This document shows, piece after piece, positions 58,117 through 64,000 of a DNA stretch of 64,000 nt. Below the pieces are notes generated by a model. That model saw nothing but the letters and a program-made list of their open reading frames with translations. It searched no databases and was not told the DNA's origin. The stretch is from Sphingomonas hengshuiensis (GTDB taxonomy: Bacteria; Pseudomonadota; Alphaproteobacteria; Sphingomonadales; Sphingomonadaceae): positions 4,092,001 through 4,156,000 of the forward strand of contig NZ_CP010836.1 of the NCBI RefSeq assembly GCF_000935025.1, in the 5' to 3' direction. The stretch's first letter is position 1; the number at the start of each line of letters is the position of its first letter. The position numbers and the translations under genes were made by a program.

Positions 58117-59070
58117 TCAGTCCTGGAACCGCGCCCGGGCAAGCCGCCGGTAAAAGGTCGCCCGGCCGATGCCGAGCAGCCGCGCCGCCGCACTGGCATT
58201 ACCGCCCGCACAAGCGAGCGCCTGGCGCAACACGGTGCGATCGGCGTCGTCGAACGACGGCGCGGCTCCCTCGCCCAGCAGCGATTCGAGCGGCCGTGGA
58301 TCGAGCCGCGGCCCGGCGCCCAGCCCCAATCGCAGCCGCGCGGCCCGGCTGGCGCCGACCACCAGATCGTCGCGGTCGACCGAGAGCAACGCCGTGCCGC
58401 TCGCCGCATCATCGGCCAGAAACAGGATGCGGCGATCGGCGAAATGGCGGCAGAAATAATCGCGTTCGATCCGTCGCGCCGCGTCCCGCACCAGCGAGGC
58501 GATCATCTCCGCCATCGCGGGGCCATGGTCCGCCCGGCAACTCGACACATCGAGCGCGGCGACGAGCCGTCCCTCGGGATCGTGCACCGGCGCGTCCATG
58601 CAACTGATACCGATATTACGGCTGGCGAAATGCTGATCGCGTTGGATGATCACCGGCTTGTCCTCGAACAGGCAGGTGCCAATGCCATTGGTGCCCTCCT
58701 CCGCTTCGCCCCAGCGCGCGCCCTCTACCAGGCCCGTTCGGCCAAAGGCTTCCGCATCTCCGGGGGCGGAGCGTGTTTCGAGGATTACGCCCTCTGCGTC
58801 GCTGAGTACGACGCCGCAGCCGCTGCGGCCAACCGCACGGAACATCTCGTCCAGTACCGGCGCGGCGACCGCCAGCAGCGGCTGGTGCAACGTCCGCCGC
58901 TCGGTGAGCGCAACCGCACCGATCCTCTCGCGCGTACCCGCCTCCGGATCAAGTTTGTGATGGATCGCCGAACGGCACCAGGACGCAGCCAGCGGCGACA
59001 CAGCAGCGCTACTCGGCGAGCGCACGGCATCGAGCACGAGATCTGCATGGCGCGACGAGTGGGCGGGCAT
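58117..59070 (-). CDS. AcoR-like regulator with GAF and Fis-type HTH, no AAA+ domain
   Basis: 317 residues: an N-terminal GAF sensor (PVLDEMFRAVGRSGCGVVLSDAEGVIL, GTNGIGTCLFEDKPVII, NIGISCMDAPVHDPEGRLVAALDVSS) and a C-terminal Fis HTH (DRTVLRQALACAGGNASAAARLLGIGRATFYRRL). The sigma-54 AAA+ motor usually found between them is absent. Start at 59070 (MPAHSSRHADLVL) after GGAG. Likely controls the aldehyde dehydrogenase gene. Confidence 0.82.
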   Translation of the reverse strand: MPAHSSRHADLVLDAVRSPSSAAVSPLAASWCRSAIHHKLDPEAGTRERIGAVALTERRTLHQPLLAVAAPVLDEMFRAVGRSGCGVVLSDAEGVILETRSAPGDAEAFGRTGLVEGARWGEAEEGTNGIGTCLFEDKPVIIQRDQHFASRNIGISCMDAPVHDPEGRLVAALDVSSCRADHGPAMAEMIASLVRDAARRIERDYFCRHFADRRILFLADDAASGTALLSVDRDDLVVGASRAARLRLGLGAGPRLDPRPLESLLGEGAAPSFDDADRTVLRQALACAGGNASAAARLLGIGRATFYRRLARARFQD

Positions 59071-59191
59071 CGGGAACTCCGTTATGCGGCAATGCTGCGC
59101 GCTATGCTCCGTGCCCGTCAAGCCGGGCTTATCCCCTATGAAGCGCCAGTGACCGCCGCATCGACCTGGCTTCTAGACTAGTGAACTAGCA

Positions 59192-59236
59192 CTGCGAAGG
59201 CAGAGGCCACAGGTTCGAATCCTGTCGGTTTCACCA
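59192..59236 (+). pseudogene. tRNA 3'-terminal fragment
   Basis: The sequence reads as a tRNA from anticodon loop to end: anticodon stem GGCAG, T-arm ACAGG-TTCGAAT-CCTGT, acceptor strand CGGTTTC, discriminator A and CCA at 59234-59236. The matching acceptor 5' strand (GAAACCG) and D-arm are not found upstream, so only the 3' half is present, as left at integration sites in tRNA genes. The tRNA identity is not clear. Confidence 0.6.
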
Positions 59237-59240
59237 TCTT
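59230..59240. repeat. Candidate att direct repeat, right copy
   Basis: TTCACCATCTT, same as 53633-53643, covering the CCA end of the tRNA fragment plus four bases. Confidence 0.35.
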
Positions 59241-59540
59241 TTCAATATCTTAGCACCGGAAGCGCGTCCGCCACTTTTCCACTCTCACCAGATTCTCACA
59301 GATTACGAGACTGGCCCCTAAGACGCGCACCCAAGCTATTGGTCCTCCGCCGGTTTGAATCGCGCGTCTTGGGTCCGAGTCGGCGCATGTCGTAGGGTTG
59401 GTGAGGCTAAGGTCGCCGTGCAAACACCGTTCGCGTCTCCCCTGGCGAGAGATCGACTGCCGAAGGCTCATTCCGAATAATTATTTCGAGATAAACTTGG
59501 TTTTGCCTAAAGCGAGGCCTAGTCGAATTGCCCGCCCATT

Positions 59541-59567
59541 TTGACAACGCGATGTTTTTGCTAGAAT
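59541..59567 (+). promoter_or_regulatory. Possible luxR promoter
   Basis: TTGACA (59541-59546) and TAGAAT (59562-59567) with 15-bp spacing, about 120 bases before luxR. The 59237-59687 gap is AT-richer than the surroundings and holds no convincing gene. Spacing is short, so confidence is low. Confidence 0.35.
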
Positions 59568-59687
59568 ATTCGGATAGCAGATTCGCTCTGGCGGCTACCT
59601 TGAGAAGTTGTCCGGCCACGGGCCCTAGTAAGGCGTTCTATGGAGTATGCGGGTTGAGGTCCGCAGTCCGAGACGGCCAGGGTGCGT

Positions 59688-60437
59688 ATGCCACGTTTGG
59701 CGATTGCGGAGTTGTTCGTTCAGAATGCGAAGGTCGCGACGACGGCCGATGCCCTGCGGACTTCCCTCCTGCAAAGTTGCGAAGCAATGGGAGTGCGATA
59801 TTTTGCTCTCACACATCACATCAATTTCGGGCGCGACGGTGTTCCGGCCATACGGCTGCACAACTACCCCTCGAGATGGGAAGAATGGTTTGACCAGAAC
59901 GAACTAGGTCGATCTGATCCAATCCATCGCGCTTGCCACAAAGCCAGCTTCGGATTTCCATGGGCCGCTGTCCCTGACATGATTAAGCTGACACCCGACG
60001 ACCGGTACGTGCTTGATCGAGCCTATTTGGTCGGCATCGGCGAGGGCTTCACGATCCCGGCAAGCGTTCCAGGTGAGATCCTGGGCTCTTGCTCATTCGC
60101 GGTCGATGCAGGCAAACCCTTCCCGGAGGAATTTCACGGTGTTTGCCAGTTGGTCGGCGGGTTCGCGTTCGAAGCGGCTCGCCGTCTTTCCGGTGTTCGA
60201 GATATGTCCATCGACCACGCCGCCATTCTGACCGATCGTCAGCGCGATTGCGTGCTTTGGGCGGCGCGCGGAAAGACCGATTGGGAAATCGCGGTCATCC
60301 TCGGCGTCAGCCACGAGACCGTCATTCAGCATTTGAAGCATGCGCGCGAACGCTATGGGGTCCAAAAGCGTGCCATGCTCGCGGTTCGCGCCCTTTTCGA
60401 CGGTTTGATCAGCTTTTCCGACATTTTGAAGCACTGA
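59688..60437 (+). CDS. LuxR-family quorum-sensing regulator
   Basis: 249 residues. Autoinducer-binding domain keeps the key residues of LuxR proteins: Trp in SRWEEWF, Asp-Pro in GRSDPIHRA, and Trp in FGFPWAAV; the usual Tyr after the first Trp appears to be Phe. C-terminal GerE HTH: LTDRQRDCVLWAARGKTDWEIAVILGVSHETVIQHLKHARERYG. Start at 59688 (MPRLAIAEL); a GTG two codons upstream is the alternative. It directly precedes luxI. Confidence 0.9.
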   Translation: MPRLAIAELFVQNAKVATTADALRTSLLQSCEAMGVRYFALTHHINFGRDGVPAIRLHNYPSRWEEWFDQNELGRSDPIHRACHKASFGFPWAAVPDMIKLTPDDRYVLDRAYLVGIGEGFTIPASVPGEILGSCSFAVDAGKPFPEEFHGVCQLVGGFAFEAARRLSGVRDMSIDHAAILTDRQRDCVLWAARGKTDWEIAVILGVSHETVIQHLKHARERYGVQKRAMLAVRALFDGLISFSDILKH

Positions 60438-60489
60438 CGCTACCCCCATTTCTGGGAATATCGCGCCCTATCTCCGACGCGGATGCTGG

Positions 60490-60511
60490 CCCCCTCATCA
60501 ATCCGAGGGGG
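60490..60511 (+). promoter_or_regulatory. Hairpin covering the luxI ribosome-binding site
   Basis: CCCCCTC (60490-60496) pairs perfectly with GAGGGGG (60505-60511) across an 8-base loop. GAGGGGG is the only Shine-Dalgarno sequence before the luxI ATG at 60520. A closed hairpin would hide it. Confidence 0.6.
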
Positions 60512-60519
60512 TACGCTCC

Positions 60520-61146
60520 ATGGTTCTTCTCATCGATTCCGAAAGCGGCGGCATCAGCGACGTTGCGTTCCGCTCAATGCTCGCGGCGCGCAAACGCGTG
60601 TTCATTGATCTCCTCAAATGGGATCTCCCGGTCCTGGGCGGGCGTTACGAGATCGACCGGTTTGACGACACACAAGCGCGCTATCTGATCCTCACCGACT
60701 TCGATCATCATCACCTTGCCTCCGCACGCCTGCTGCCGACGACACGGCCGCATATCCTGGACTCGATTTTTCCCGCGCTGTGCGCAGGCGAGCCACCGCG
60801 TGGTCCGGCGGTCTGGGAAGTTACGCGGTTCTGCCTGGATCGCCGGCTACGGTCCGCCAAGCGTCGCCAGGTGCGCGACCAGCTTGTCACTGCCCTGGCC
60901 GTGTACGCGCTCGAAACCGGTATCGACAGATACACTGGCGTTGCCGAGATGCGATGGCTCCAGCAGATCCTGAGTTTTGGATGGGATTGTCGTGCCATCG
61001 GCGAACCGCTGCGAAGCGGCGGAAGCCTGCTTGGCGCGCTCGAGATCGCAATCACCCCGAATACGCCGGCGGAGCTGGCGGCCGGTGGAGTCTGGTCACC
61101 CCTCCCCATTCACCAAGCGCCGGCCCGCCGCGCCGTAAACGCGTGA
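60520..61146 (+). CDS. Acyl-homoserine-lactone synthase (LuxI family)
   Basis: 208 residues. Family-conserved residues are present: Arg24, Phe28, Trp34, then Glu44-x-Asp46-x-x-Asp49 (YEIDRFD), Arg70 (SAR) and WEVTRF (Glu, Arg). It should use SAM and an acyl-ACP or acyl-CoA to make an AHL signal sensed by the adjacent LuxR. Acyl chain unknown. Follows luxR in the same direction. Confidence 0.93.
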   Translation: MVLLIDSESGGISDVAFRSMLAARKRVFIDLLKWDLPVLGGRYEIDRFDDTQARYLILTDFDHHHLASARLLPTTRPHILDSIFPALCAGEPPRGPAVWEVTRFCLDRRLRSAKRRQVRDQLVTALAVYALETGIDRYTGVAEMRWLQQILSFGWDCRAIGEPLRSGGSLLGALEIAITPNTPAELAAGGVWSPLPIHQAPARRAVNA

Positions 61147-61154
61147 GAACCGCC

Positions 61155-62039
61155 ATGGCAAACGCGCAAGATGCAAAGCCTGCCGGCATCGGCACCGCCA
61201 CTGACTTGCTGAAGACGCAGGGTTGGTGCGTCATTCCGAACGCCCTGCCCATTGAGACCATCGCAGCGCTCGTCGCAGATCTCGATCCGATCTACGAAGC
61301 TACGCCGTTTTGCGAAGGCGACTTTTATGGCGGGCGTACCAAGCGGTTCGGCAGCTTGCTGAAGCGTTCGCATCACGCTGCCGACCTGGCGCTTGAGGAA
61401 CGCATCCTTAGCGTGGCGACCGGACTGCTCGCACCTTGGTGCGATACAATCCAACTCAACCTGATGCAGGCGATTGCCTTACATCCAGGCGCCCCCGCGC
61501 AATTCCCGCACCGCGACCAGGACATGTGGCAGGGTGCCAAGGGAGAGGTCGAGTATCTTGTCAACGTGATGTGGCCGCTAACGCCCTTCACTGTCGAGAA
61601 CGGCGCCACGATCCTTTATCCGGGCAGCCATGGGCGCGCAGCGCTGACCGAGACCTTCCCAGAGCGTTCCACCGTCGCAGTGTTCAATCCAGGCGATGCG
61701 TTCCTGTTCCTCGGCTCCACCCTCCATGGTGCGGGCGCCAACCTGAGCGACGAGGTTCGCAAGGCCGTGGTCGTGAGTTACTGCCTCGGCTGGCTCAAGC
61801 CCTACGAGAACCAGTGGCTATCCTATCCGCCGGAGGTTGCGCGCGCCTTCTCGCCCGAGCTCGCCGGTCTGATCGGCTATCGCCAGCACCGGCCCAACCT
61901 CGGCAATTACGAGGGCGTGTGTCCCTCACTCCTCCTTACCGGCAATCTCCCCGAGCATATCGGCGCGGTCGATGCGCTTCGGCCAGACCAGGCCGAAGCC
62001 GTGGCCGCTCACCGGATGGCACAGGAAGCTTTGGCATGA
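61155..62039 (+). CDS. Phytanoyl-CoA-dioxygenase (PhyH)-like Fe(II)/2-oxoglutarate oxygenase
   Basis: 294 residues. Iron ligands His119-x-Asp121 (FPHRDQDMW) and distal His191 (LHGAGANLS), with Arg202 as the likely 2-oxoglutarate contact (EVRKAVVVSYCLGW). Such enzymes hydroxylate small molecules or peptides. It starts 8 bases after luxI and overlaps the next gene, so it is in the luxI operon. PhyH genes next to luxI recur in sphingomonads. Here it also lies beside lasso-peptide genes, so a tailoring role is possible but unproven. Confidence 0.85.
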   Translation: MANAQDAKPAGIGTATDLLKTQGWCVIPNALPIETIAALVADLDPIYEATPFCEGDFYGGRTKRFGSLLKRSHHAADLALEERILSVATGLLAPWCDTIQLNLMQAIALHPGAPAQFPHRDQDMWQGAKGEVEYLVNVMWPLTPFTVENGATILYPGSHGRAALTETFPERSTVAVFNPGDAFLFLGSTLHGAGANLSDEVRKAVVVSYCLGWLKPYENQWLSYPPEVARAFSPELAGLIGYRQHRPNLGNYEGVCPSLLLTGNLPEHIGAVDALRPDQAEAVAAHRMAQEALA

Positions 62040-62620
62040 GCCCGATCCAGGCGATGGAGAGAAGCTATTCAACCCTCAAGCAAATGCTGCGGGAGGGGCG
62101 CTATGCTCCAGGCGCTCGCCTTGAAGCAAATCGCCTGGCAGAAGCGCTTGGCGTGAGCATGACGCCGGTGCGCGATGTCCTTCACCGGCTGGTCGGCGAG
62201 CGCCTGGTCGAGGCGACCAGCGGCGAAGGCTTTCACGTTCCGCGCCTGACGGAGGGTGAACTCCGGGACCTCTACGAGTGGAACTCGGCACTGCTACTCA
62301 TCGCAGTGAGAACCACCCGCGAAGAGCCGCAAACCCTGTCGCTGGAGGACTTGCTGGGAACGGGAGCGGACCAGACGGCTTTGGTTTTCGAACGCATGGC
62401 GTCTGCGGCCCCCAACCAGGAGATACGCGCGTCCATCGCAAGCGCGAGCGACCGCCTTCACGCGTTTCGAATGCTTGAGGACATAATCCTGGGGCCGATG
62501 ATCGGGGAACTCGATGAACTCATGATTCGTAATCATGGTCAGCCGCAGTCTATCCGGCGATATCATTTGCGTCGGATGCGCGCCGTCTCTCTTTTGCTGC
62601 GCGAACGCGACAAAGTTTGA
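62036..62620 (+). CDS. Short GntR-family regulator (FadR/FCD-like)
   Basis: 194 residues. GntR winged HTH (ERSYSTLKQMLREGRYAPGARLEANRLAEALGVSMTPVRDVLHRLVGERLVEATSGEGFHVPRL) followed by a shortened helical domain (LTEGELRDLYEWNSALLLIAVR, then DELMIRNHGQPQSIRRYHLRRM) without the usual full set of FCD metal histidines. ATGA overlap with the dioxygenase gene. The lasso precursor gene starts 97 bases downstream, so it may control the lasso promoter. Confidence 0.85.
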   Translation: MSPIQAMERSYSTLKQMLREGRYAPGARLEANRLAEALGVSMTPVRDVLHRLVGERLVEATSGEGFHVPRLTEGELRDLYEWNSALLLIAVRTTREEPQTLSLEDLLGTGADQTALVFERMASAAPNQEIRASIASASDRLHAFRMLEDIILGPMIGELDELMIRNHGQPQSIRRYHLRRMRAVSLLLRERDKV

Positions 62621-62633
62621 AAGATCAGCGAAC

Positions 62634-62664
62634 GATTATAATCGGATTATAAACTTCTTATAAG
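62634..62664. promoter_or_regulatory. AT-rich palindromic cluster before the lasso precursor genes
   Basis: GATTATAATC (62634-62643, perfect palindrome), GATTATAA again at 62645-62652 (11 bp on), and CTTATAAG (62657-62664, palindrome). This unusual A/T run in a GC-rich genome lies 54 bases before the first precursor ATG and is the likely promoter/operator of the lasso genes, perhaps for the GntR or LuxR protein. Confidence 0.5.
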
Positions 62665-62717
62665 CAATCCGCCGTTCGATCTTCTTCTCGTCGCATTCAG
62701 CGACACGGAGAATGACC

Positions 62718-62849
62718 ATGGACCGCGAAACCATCGAACCCATCGATCTCATCGACCTCGGCGCAGCCAGCGCTGAAACCCAGGGCGCCCTCGACGGCCA
62801 GTATGACGTCGTCGGGCTGATCCCGCGCGAAGGCCTGTCGGACGACTGA
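62718..62849 (+). CDS. Lasso peptide precursor A1
   Basis: 43 residues, too small for most gene finders. Leader of 22 residues (starting MDRETIEPIDL) with Thr at -2 (AETQ before the cut), the mark for lasso processing. Predicted core of 21 residues starts Gly1; GALDGQYD would form an 8-residue macrolactam from the Gly1 amine to Asp8, leaving a 13-residue tail beginning VVGLIPRE and ending GLSDD. GGAG lies 7 bases before the ATG at 62718; an in-frame ATG at 62712 is too close to it. Confidence 0.88.
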   Translation: MDRETIEPIDLIDLGAASAETQGALDGQYDVVGLIPREGLSDD

Positions 62850-62858
62850 TCAGAGCGT

Positions 62859-62885
62859 GCCGGTCCGGCTCGGTGCCGGGCCGGC
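62859..62885 (+). promoter_or_regulatory. Stem-loop between the two precursor genes
   Basis: GCCGGTCCGGC (62859-62869) pairs with GCCGGGCCGGC (62875-62885) over an 11-bp stem with one G-U and a 5-base loop. No U run follows, so it is more likely an mRNA stabiliser or a partial attenuator that sets precursor-to-enzyme ratio than a full terminator. Confidence 0.55.
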
Positions 62886-62928
62886 GCAATCAGCGCACCC
62901 GCTTTCCGACGCAATACGGAGATTTCCC

Positions 62929-63051
62929 ATGAAGAACGAAGAGGCGCAGGCTGTCGACCCGATCGGCCTGGGCGCCGAGACCCTGGGCAGCTGTACCGGC
63001 ATGTTCGAGGTGGTCGGATTCGTCCTGCCGCAAGGCCTGTCGGATTACTGA
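62929..63051 (+). CDS. Lasso peptide precursor A2
   Basis: 40 residues. Leader of 19 (MKNEEAQAVDPIGLGAETL) with Thr at -2; predicted 21-residue core GSCTGMFE, closing a Gly1-Glu8 ring, then a 13-residue tail beginning VVGFVLPQ and ending GLSDY. It shares Gly1, Gly5, acid 8, VVG at 9-11 and GLSD near the end with A1, so the two arose by duplication. Contains one Cys in the ring. Ribosome-binding site ACGGAGA and spacing are the same as for A1. Confidence 0.88.
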   Translation: MKNEEAQAVDPIGLGAETLGSCTGMFEVVGFVLPQGLSDY

Positions 63052-63115
63052 TCGTTCGCGGCGGCCAGCGCAGCAGCAGCTTGCGCCGCCCGACCCAAAG
63101 GAGCCGGCACCCGGC

Positions 63116-63772
63116 ATGTTCTGGCGCATATTGCCACATGCGACCGCATGCGTCGCATCCGACTCGCTGTTCGTCCTGGATGTCCGGCAGGACCGGTACT
63201 TTCGGGTTCCGGCCGCAGCATCAAGCGAGATGCTTGCCTGGCTCGACCGCAACTATTCCGCGGTTACCCCCAAGGCCGTGATCGACACGCTGATCCGAGC
63301 GCGCGTCCTGAAGGAAGGCGATCCGGAGCCAACCAACGTGCTCAAGGAGCGCGTGACGATCCCTGCCGGGCTCGGCCGAGCCGATGCGTCGGAACGCGGC
63401 AACGGGCTCCCTTTCCGAGTCGCGATGAGCGTCGCCAGCATGCGGCTGTCACTGCGCGCCTTCTCGCTGAACCACATTCTGACCGGGATATTCACCCGGG
63501 GCCCTATGCTCCCACGGAGCAATGTGCAGGCCGCACTCGCCGAAGCGCAAGCGTTCGAGCGTGCCCGACGAATGGTGCCTATCGCCCGCAACTGCCTGCT
63601 CGATTCGCTCGCGCTTGAGCGCTGGCTCGCCCGACGGGGCCTTGGATCGCAGCTCGTATTCGGTATCACCCCCGAGCCTTTCGCCGCCCATTGCTGGCTA
63701 CAGACCCCGGACGTGATCCTCAACGACAGCTTCGATCACGTGTCGGGCTTCACTCCGATTCTCGCGATATGA
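63116..63772 (+). CDS. Lasso peptide maturation protein B (RRE fused to leader peptidase)
   Basis: 218 residues. The first 80 or so form a PqqD-like RiPP recognition element (ATACVASDSLFVLDVRQDRYFRVP, then EMLAWLDRNY) that binds the leader. The C-terminal part is a transglutaminase-like cysteine protease with likely triad Cys160 (ARNCLLDS), His192 (FAAHCWLQ) and Asp204 (VILNDSF), which removes the leader. The fused B protein is the proteobacterial form. The stop overlaps the start of the next gene. Confidence 0.92.
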   Translation: MFWRILPHATACVASDSLFVLDVRQDRYFRVPAAASSEMLAWLDRNYSAVTPKAVIDTLIRARVLKEGDPEPTNVLKERVTIPAGLGRADASERGNGLPFRVAMSVASMRLSLRAFSLNHILTGIFTRGPMLPRSNVQAALAEAQAFERARRMVPIARNCLLDSLALERWLARRGLGSQLVFGITPEPFAAHCWLQTPDVILNDSFDHVSGFTPILAI

Positions 63773-64000
63773 ACAAGGCTTTCTACTTGGCGGTCGTCGC
63801 CCGTCCAGGGCCCGAGGCCGCCGAGCGGATGCACCGGCTCACCGAGAAACTGCAGGCGCCAGGCATGGCCGATTTGGTCGCGGTGCCAGAGCTTCGGGTT
63901 GTCGGCGACCCGGCGGCAGCGCAACTCACGCTGCCAAACGGCCGAGGCATTATCTTGGGGCATCTGTTCCGACGCGTGGACAGCAAGCGCGTGACCGCGA
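63769..64000 (+). CDS. Lasso cyclase C, asparagine-synthetase-like (partial, runs off the right edge)
   Basis: First 77 residues only (MNKAFYLAVVARPGPEAAERM, then LILGHLFRR-like segment GIILGHLFRRVD). This resembles the degenerate glutaminase-like N-terminus of lasso cyclases, which activate the ring acid with ATP. The ATG overlaps the B stop (ATGA), the normal A-B-C order. Called mainly from position; the synthetase domain lies outside the window. Confidence 0.8.
   Translation, partial: MNKAFYLAVVARPGPEAAERMHRLTEKLQAPGMADLVAVPELRVVGDPAAAQLTLPNGRGIILGHLFRRVDSKRVTA

Noticed and set aside
59192..59236. Complete tRNA gene
   Set aside because: No acceptor 5' strand or D-arm is present upstream; only the 3' half pairs correctly.
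59528..59893. 121-codon frame before and overlapping luxR
   Set aside because: Overlaps luxR in another frame, has no domain and no good ribosome-binding site.

Overview
The window is GC-rich alphaproteobacterial chromosome with features of a sphingomonad (Sphingomonas or close relative). The reasons are the protocatechuate 4,5-cleavage (lig) genes, a ferulate operon with an ADP-forming type acyl-CoA synthetase, the block CarD - 7Fe ferredoxin - S4 protein - SUV3-like helicase, a LuxR/LuxI-phytanoyl dioxygenase group, and proteobacterial lasso-peptide genes. The taxon is inferred from gene content only.

Layout. 0-7.1 kb: lignin-aromatic catabolism. ligK (cut by the left edge) is divergent from a LysR regulator with two DNA-binding domains; then comes a tight operon of a DUF1932-type dehydrogenase, ligJ, ligA, ligB, ligC and pobA, taking 4-hydroxybenzoate through protocatechuate toward pyruvate and oxaloacetate. 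The pyrone hydrolase (ligI) and tautomerase (ligU) are not in the window. 7.1-9.2 kb: an OmpR-type two-component pair. 9.3-13.9 kb: small secreted proteins, an EF-hand protein, a hydrolase, an aldo-keto reductase, a DUF3237 protein and a MetE-like methyltransferase. 14.1-21 kb: aromatic-acid transporter and the ferulate operon (vanillin dehydrogenase, hydroxycinnamoyl-CoA hydratase-lyase, feruloyl-CoA synthetase) with two MarR regulators; a 7-1-7 palindrome and a degraded copy of it precede the operon and the transporter.

21-32.1 kb: a complete assimilatory nitrate system on the minus strand: nasT-nasS (ANTAR antiterminator and its sensor), narK, a porin, nirB, nirD, nasA and the siroheme methyltransferase. 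Two leaders carry terminators preceded by hairpins with ANTAR-type loops. 32.2-52.7 kb: mostly core genes (phospholipase D-like synthase, threonine deaminase with a remarkable structured leader, two-component system with beta-propeller sensor, M20 peptidase, PdeM, CarD, ferredoxin, helicase, M23 peptidase, HerA-like ATPase, TSUP permease pair).

52.7-59.2 kb: a remodelled segment. A glycosyltransferase has lost its N-terminal half at about 53.52 kb; beyond it lie less GC-rich accessory genes (HTH-transmembrane protein, RadC-like protein), an aldehyde dehydrogenase with an AcoR-like activator and a perfect 22-bp palindrome, and a tRNA 3' fragment. 59.2-64 kb is the most striking part: luxR, luxI, a phytanoyl-CoA-dioxygenase-like gene and a short GntR gene, followed at once by two lasso-peptide precursor genes, the fused RRE-protease (B) and the start of the cyclase (C), which runs off the right edge. 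The order suggests a lasso-peptide cluster placed beside, and perhaps controlled by, quorum sensing.
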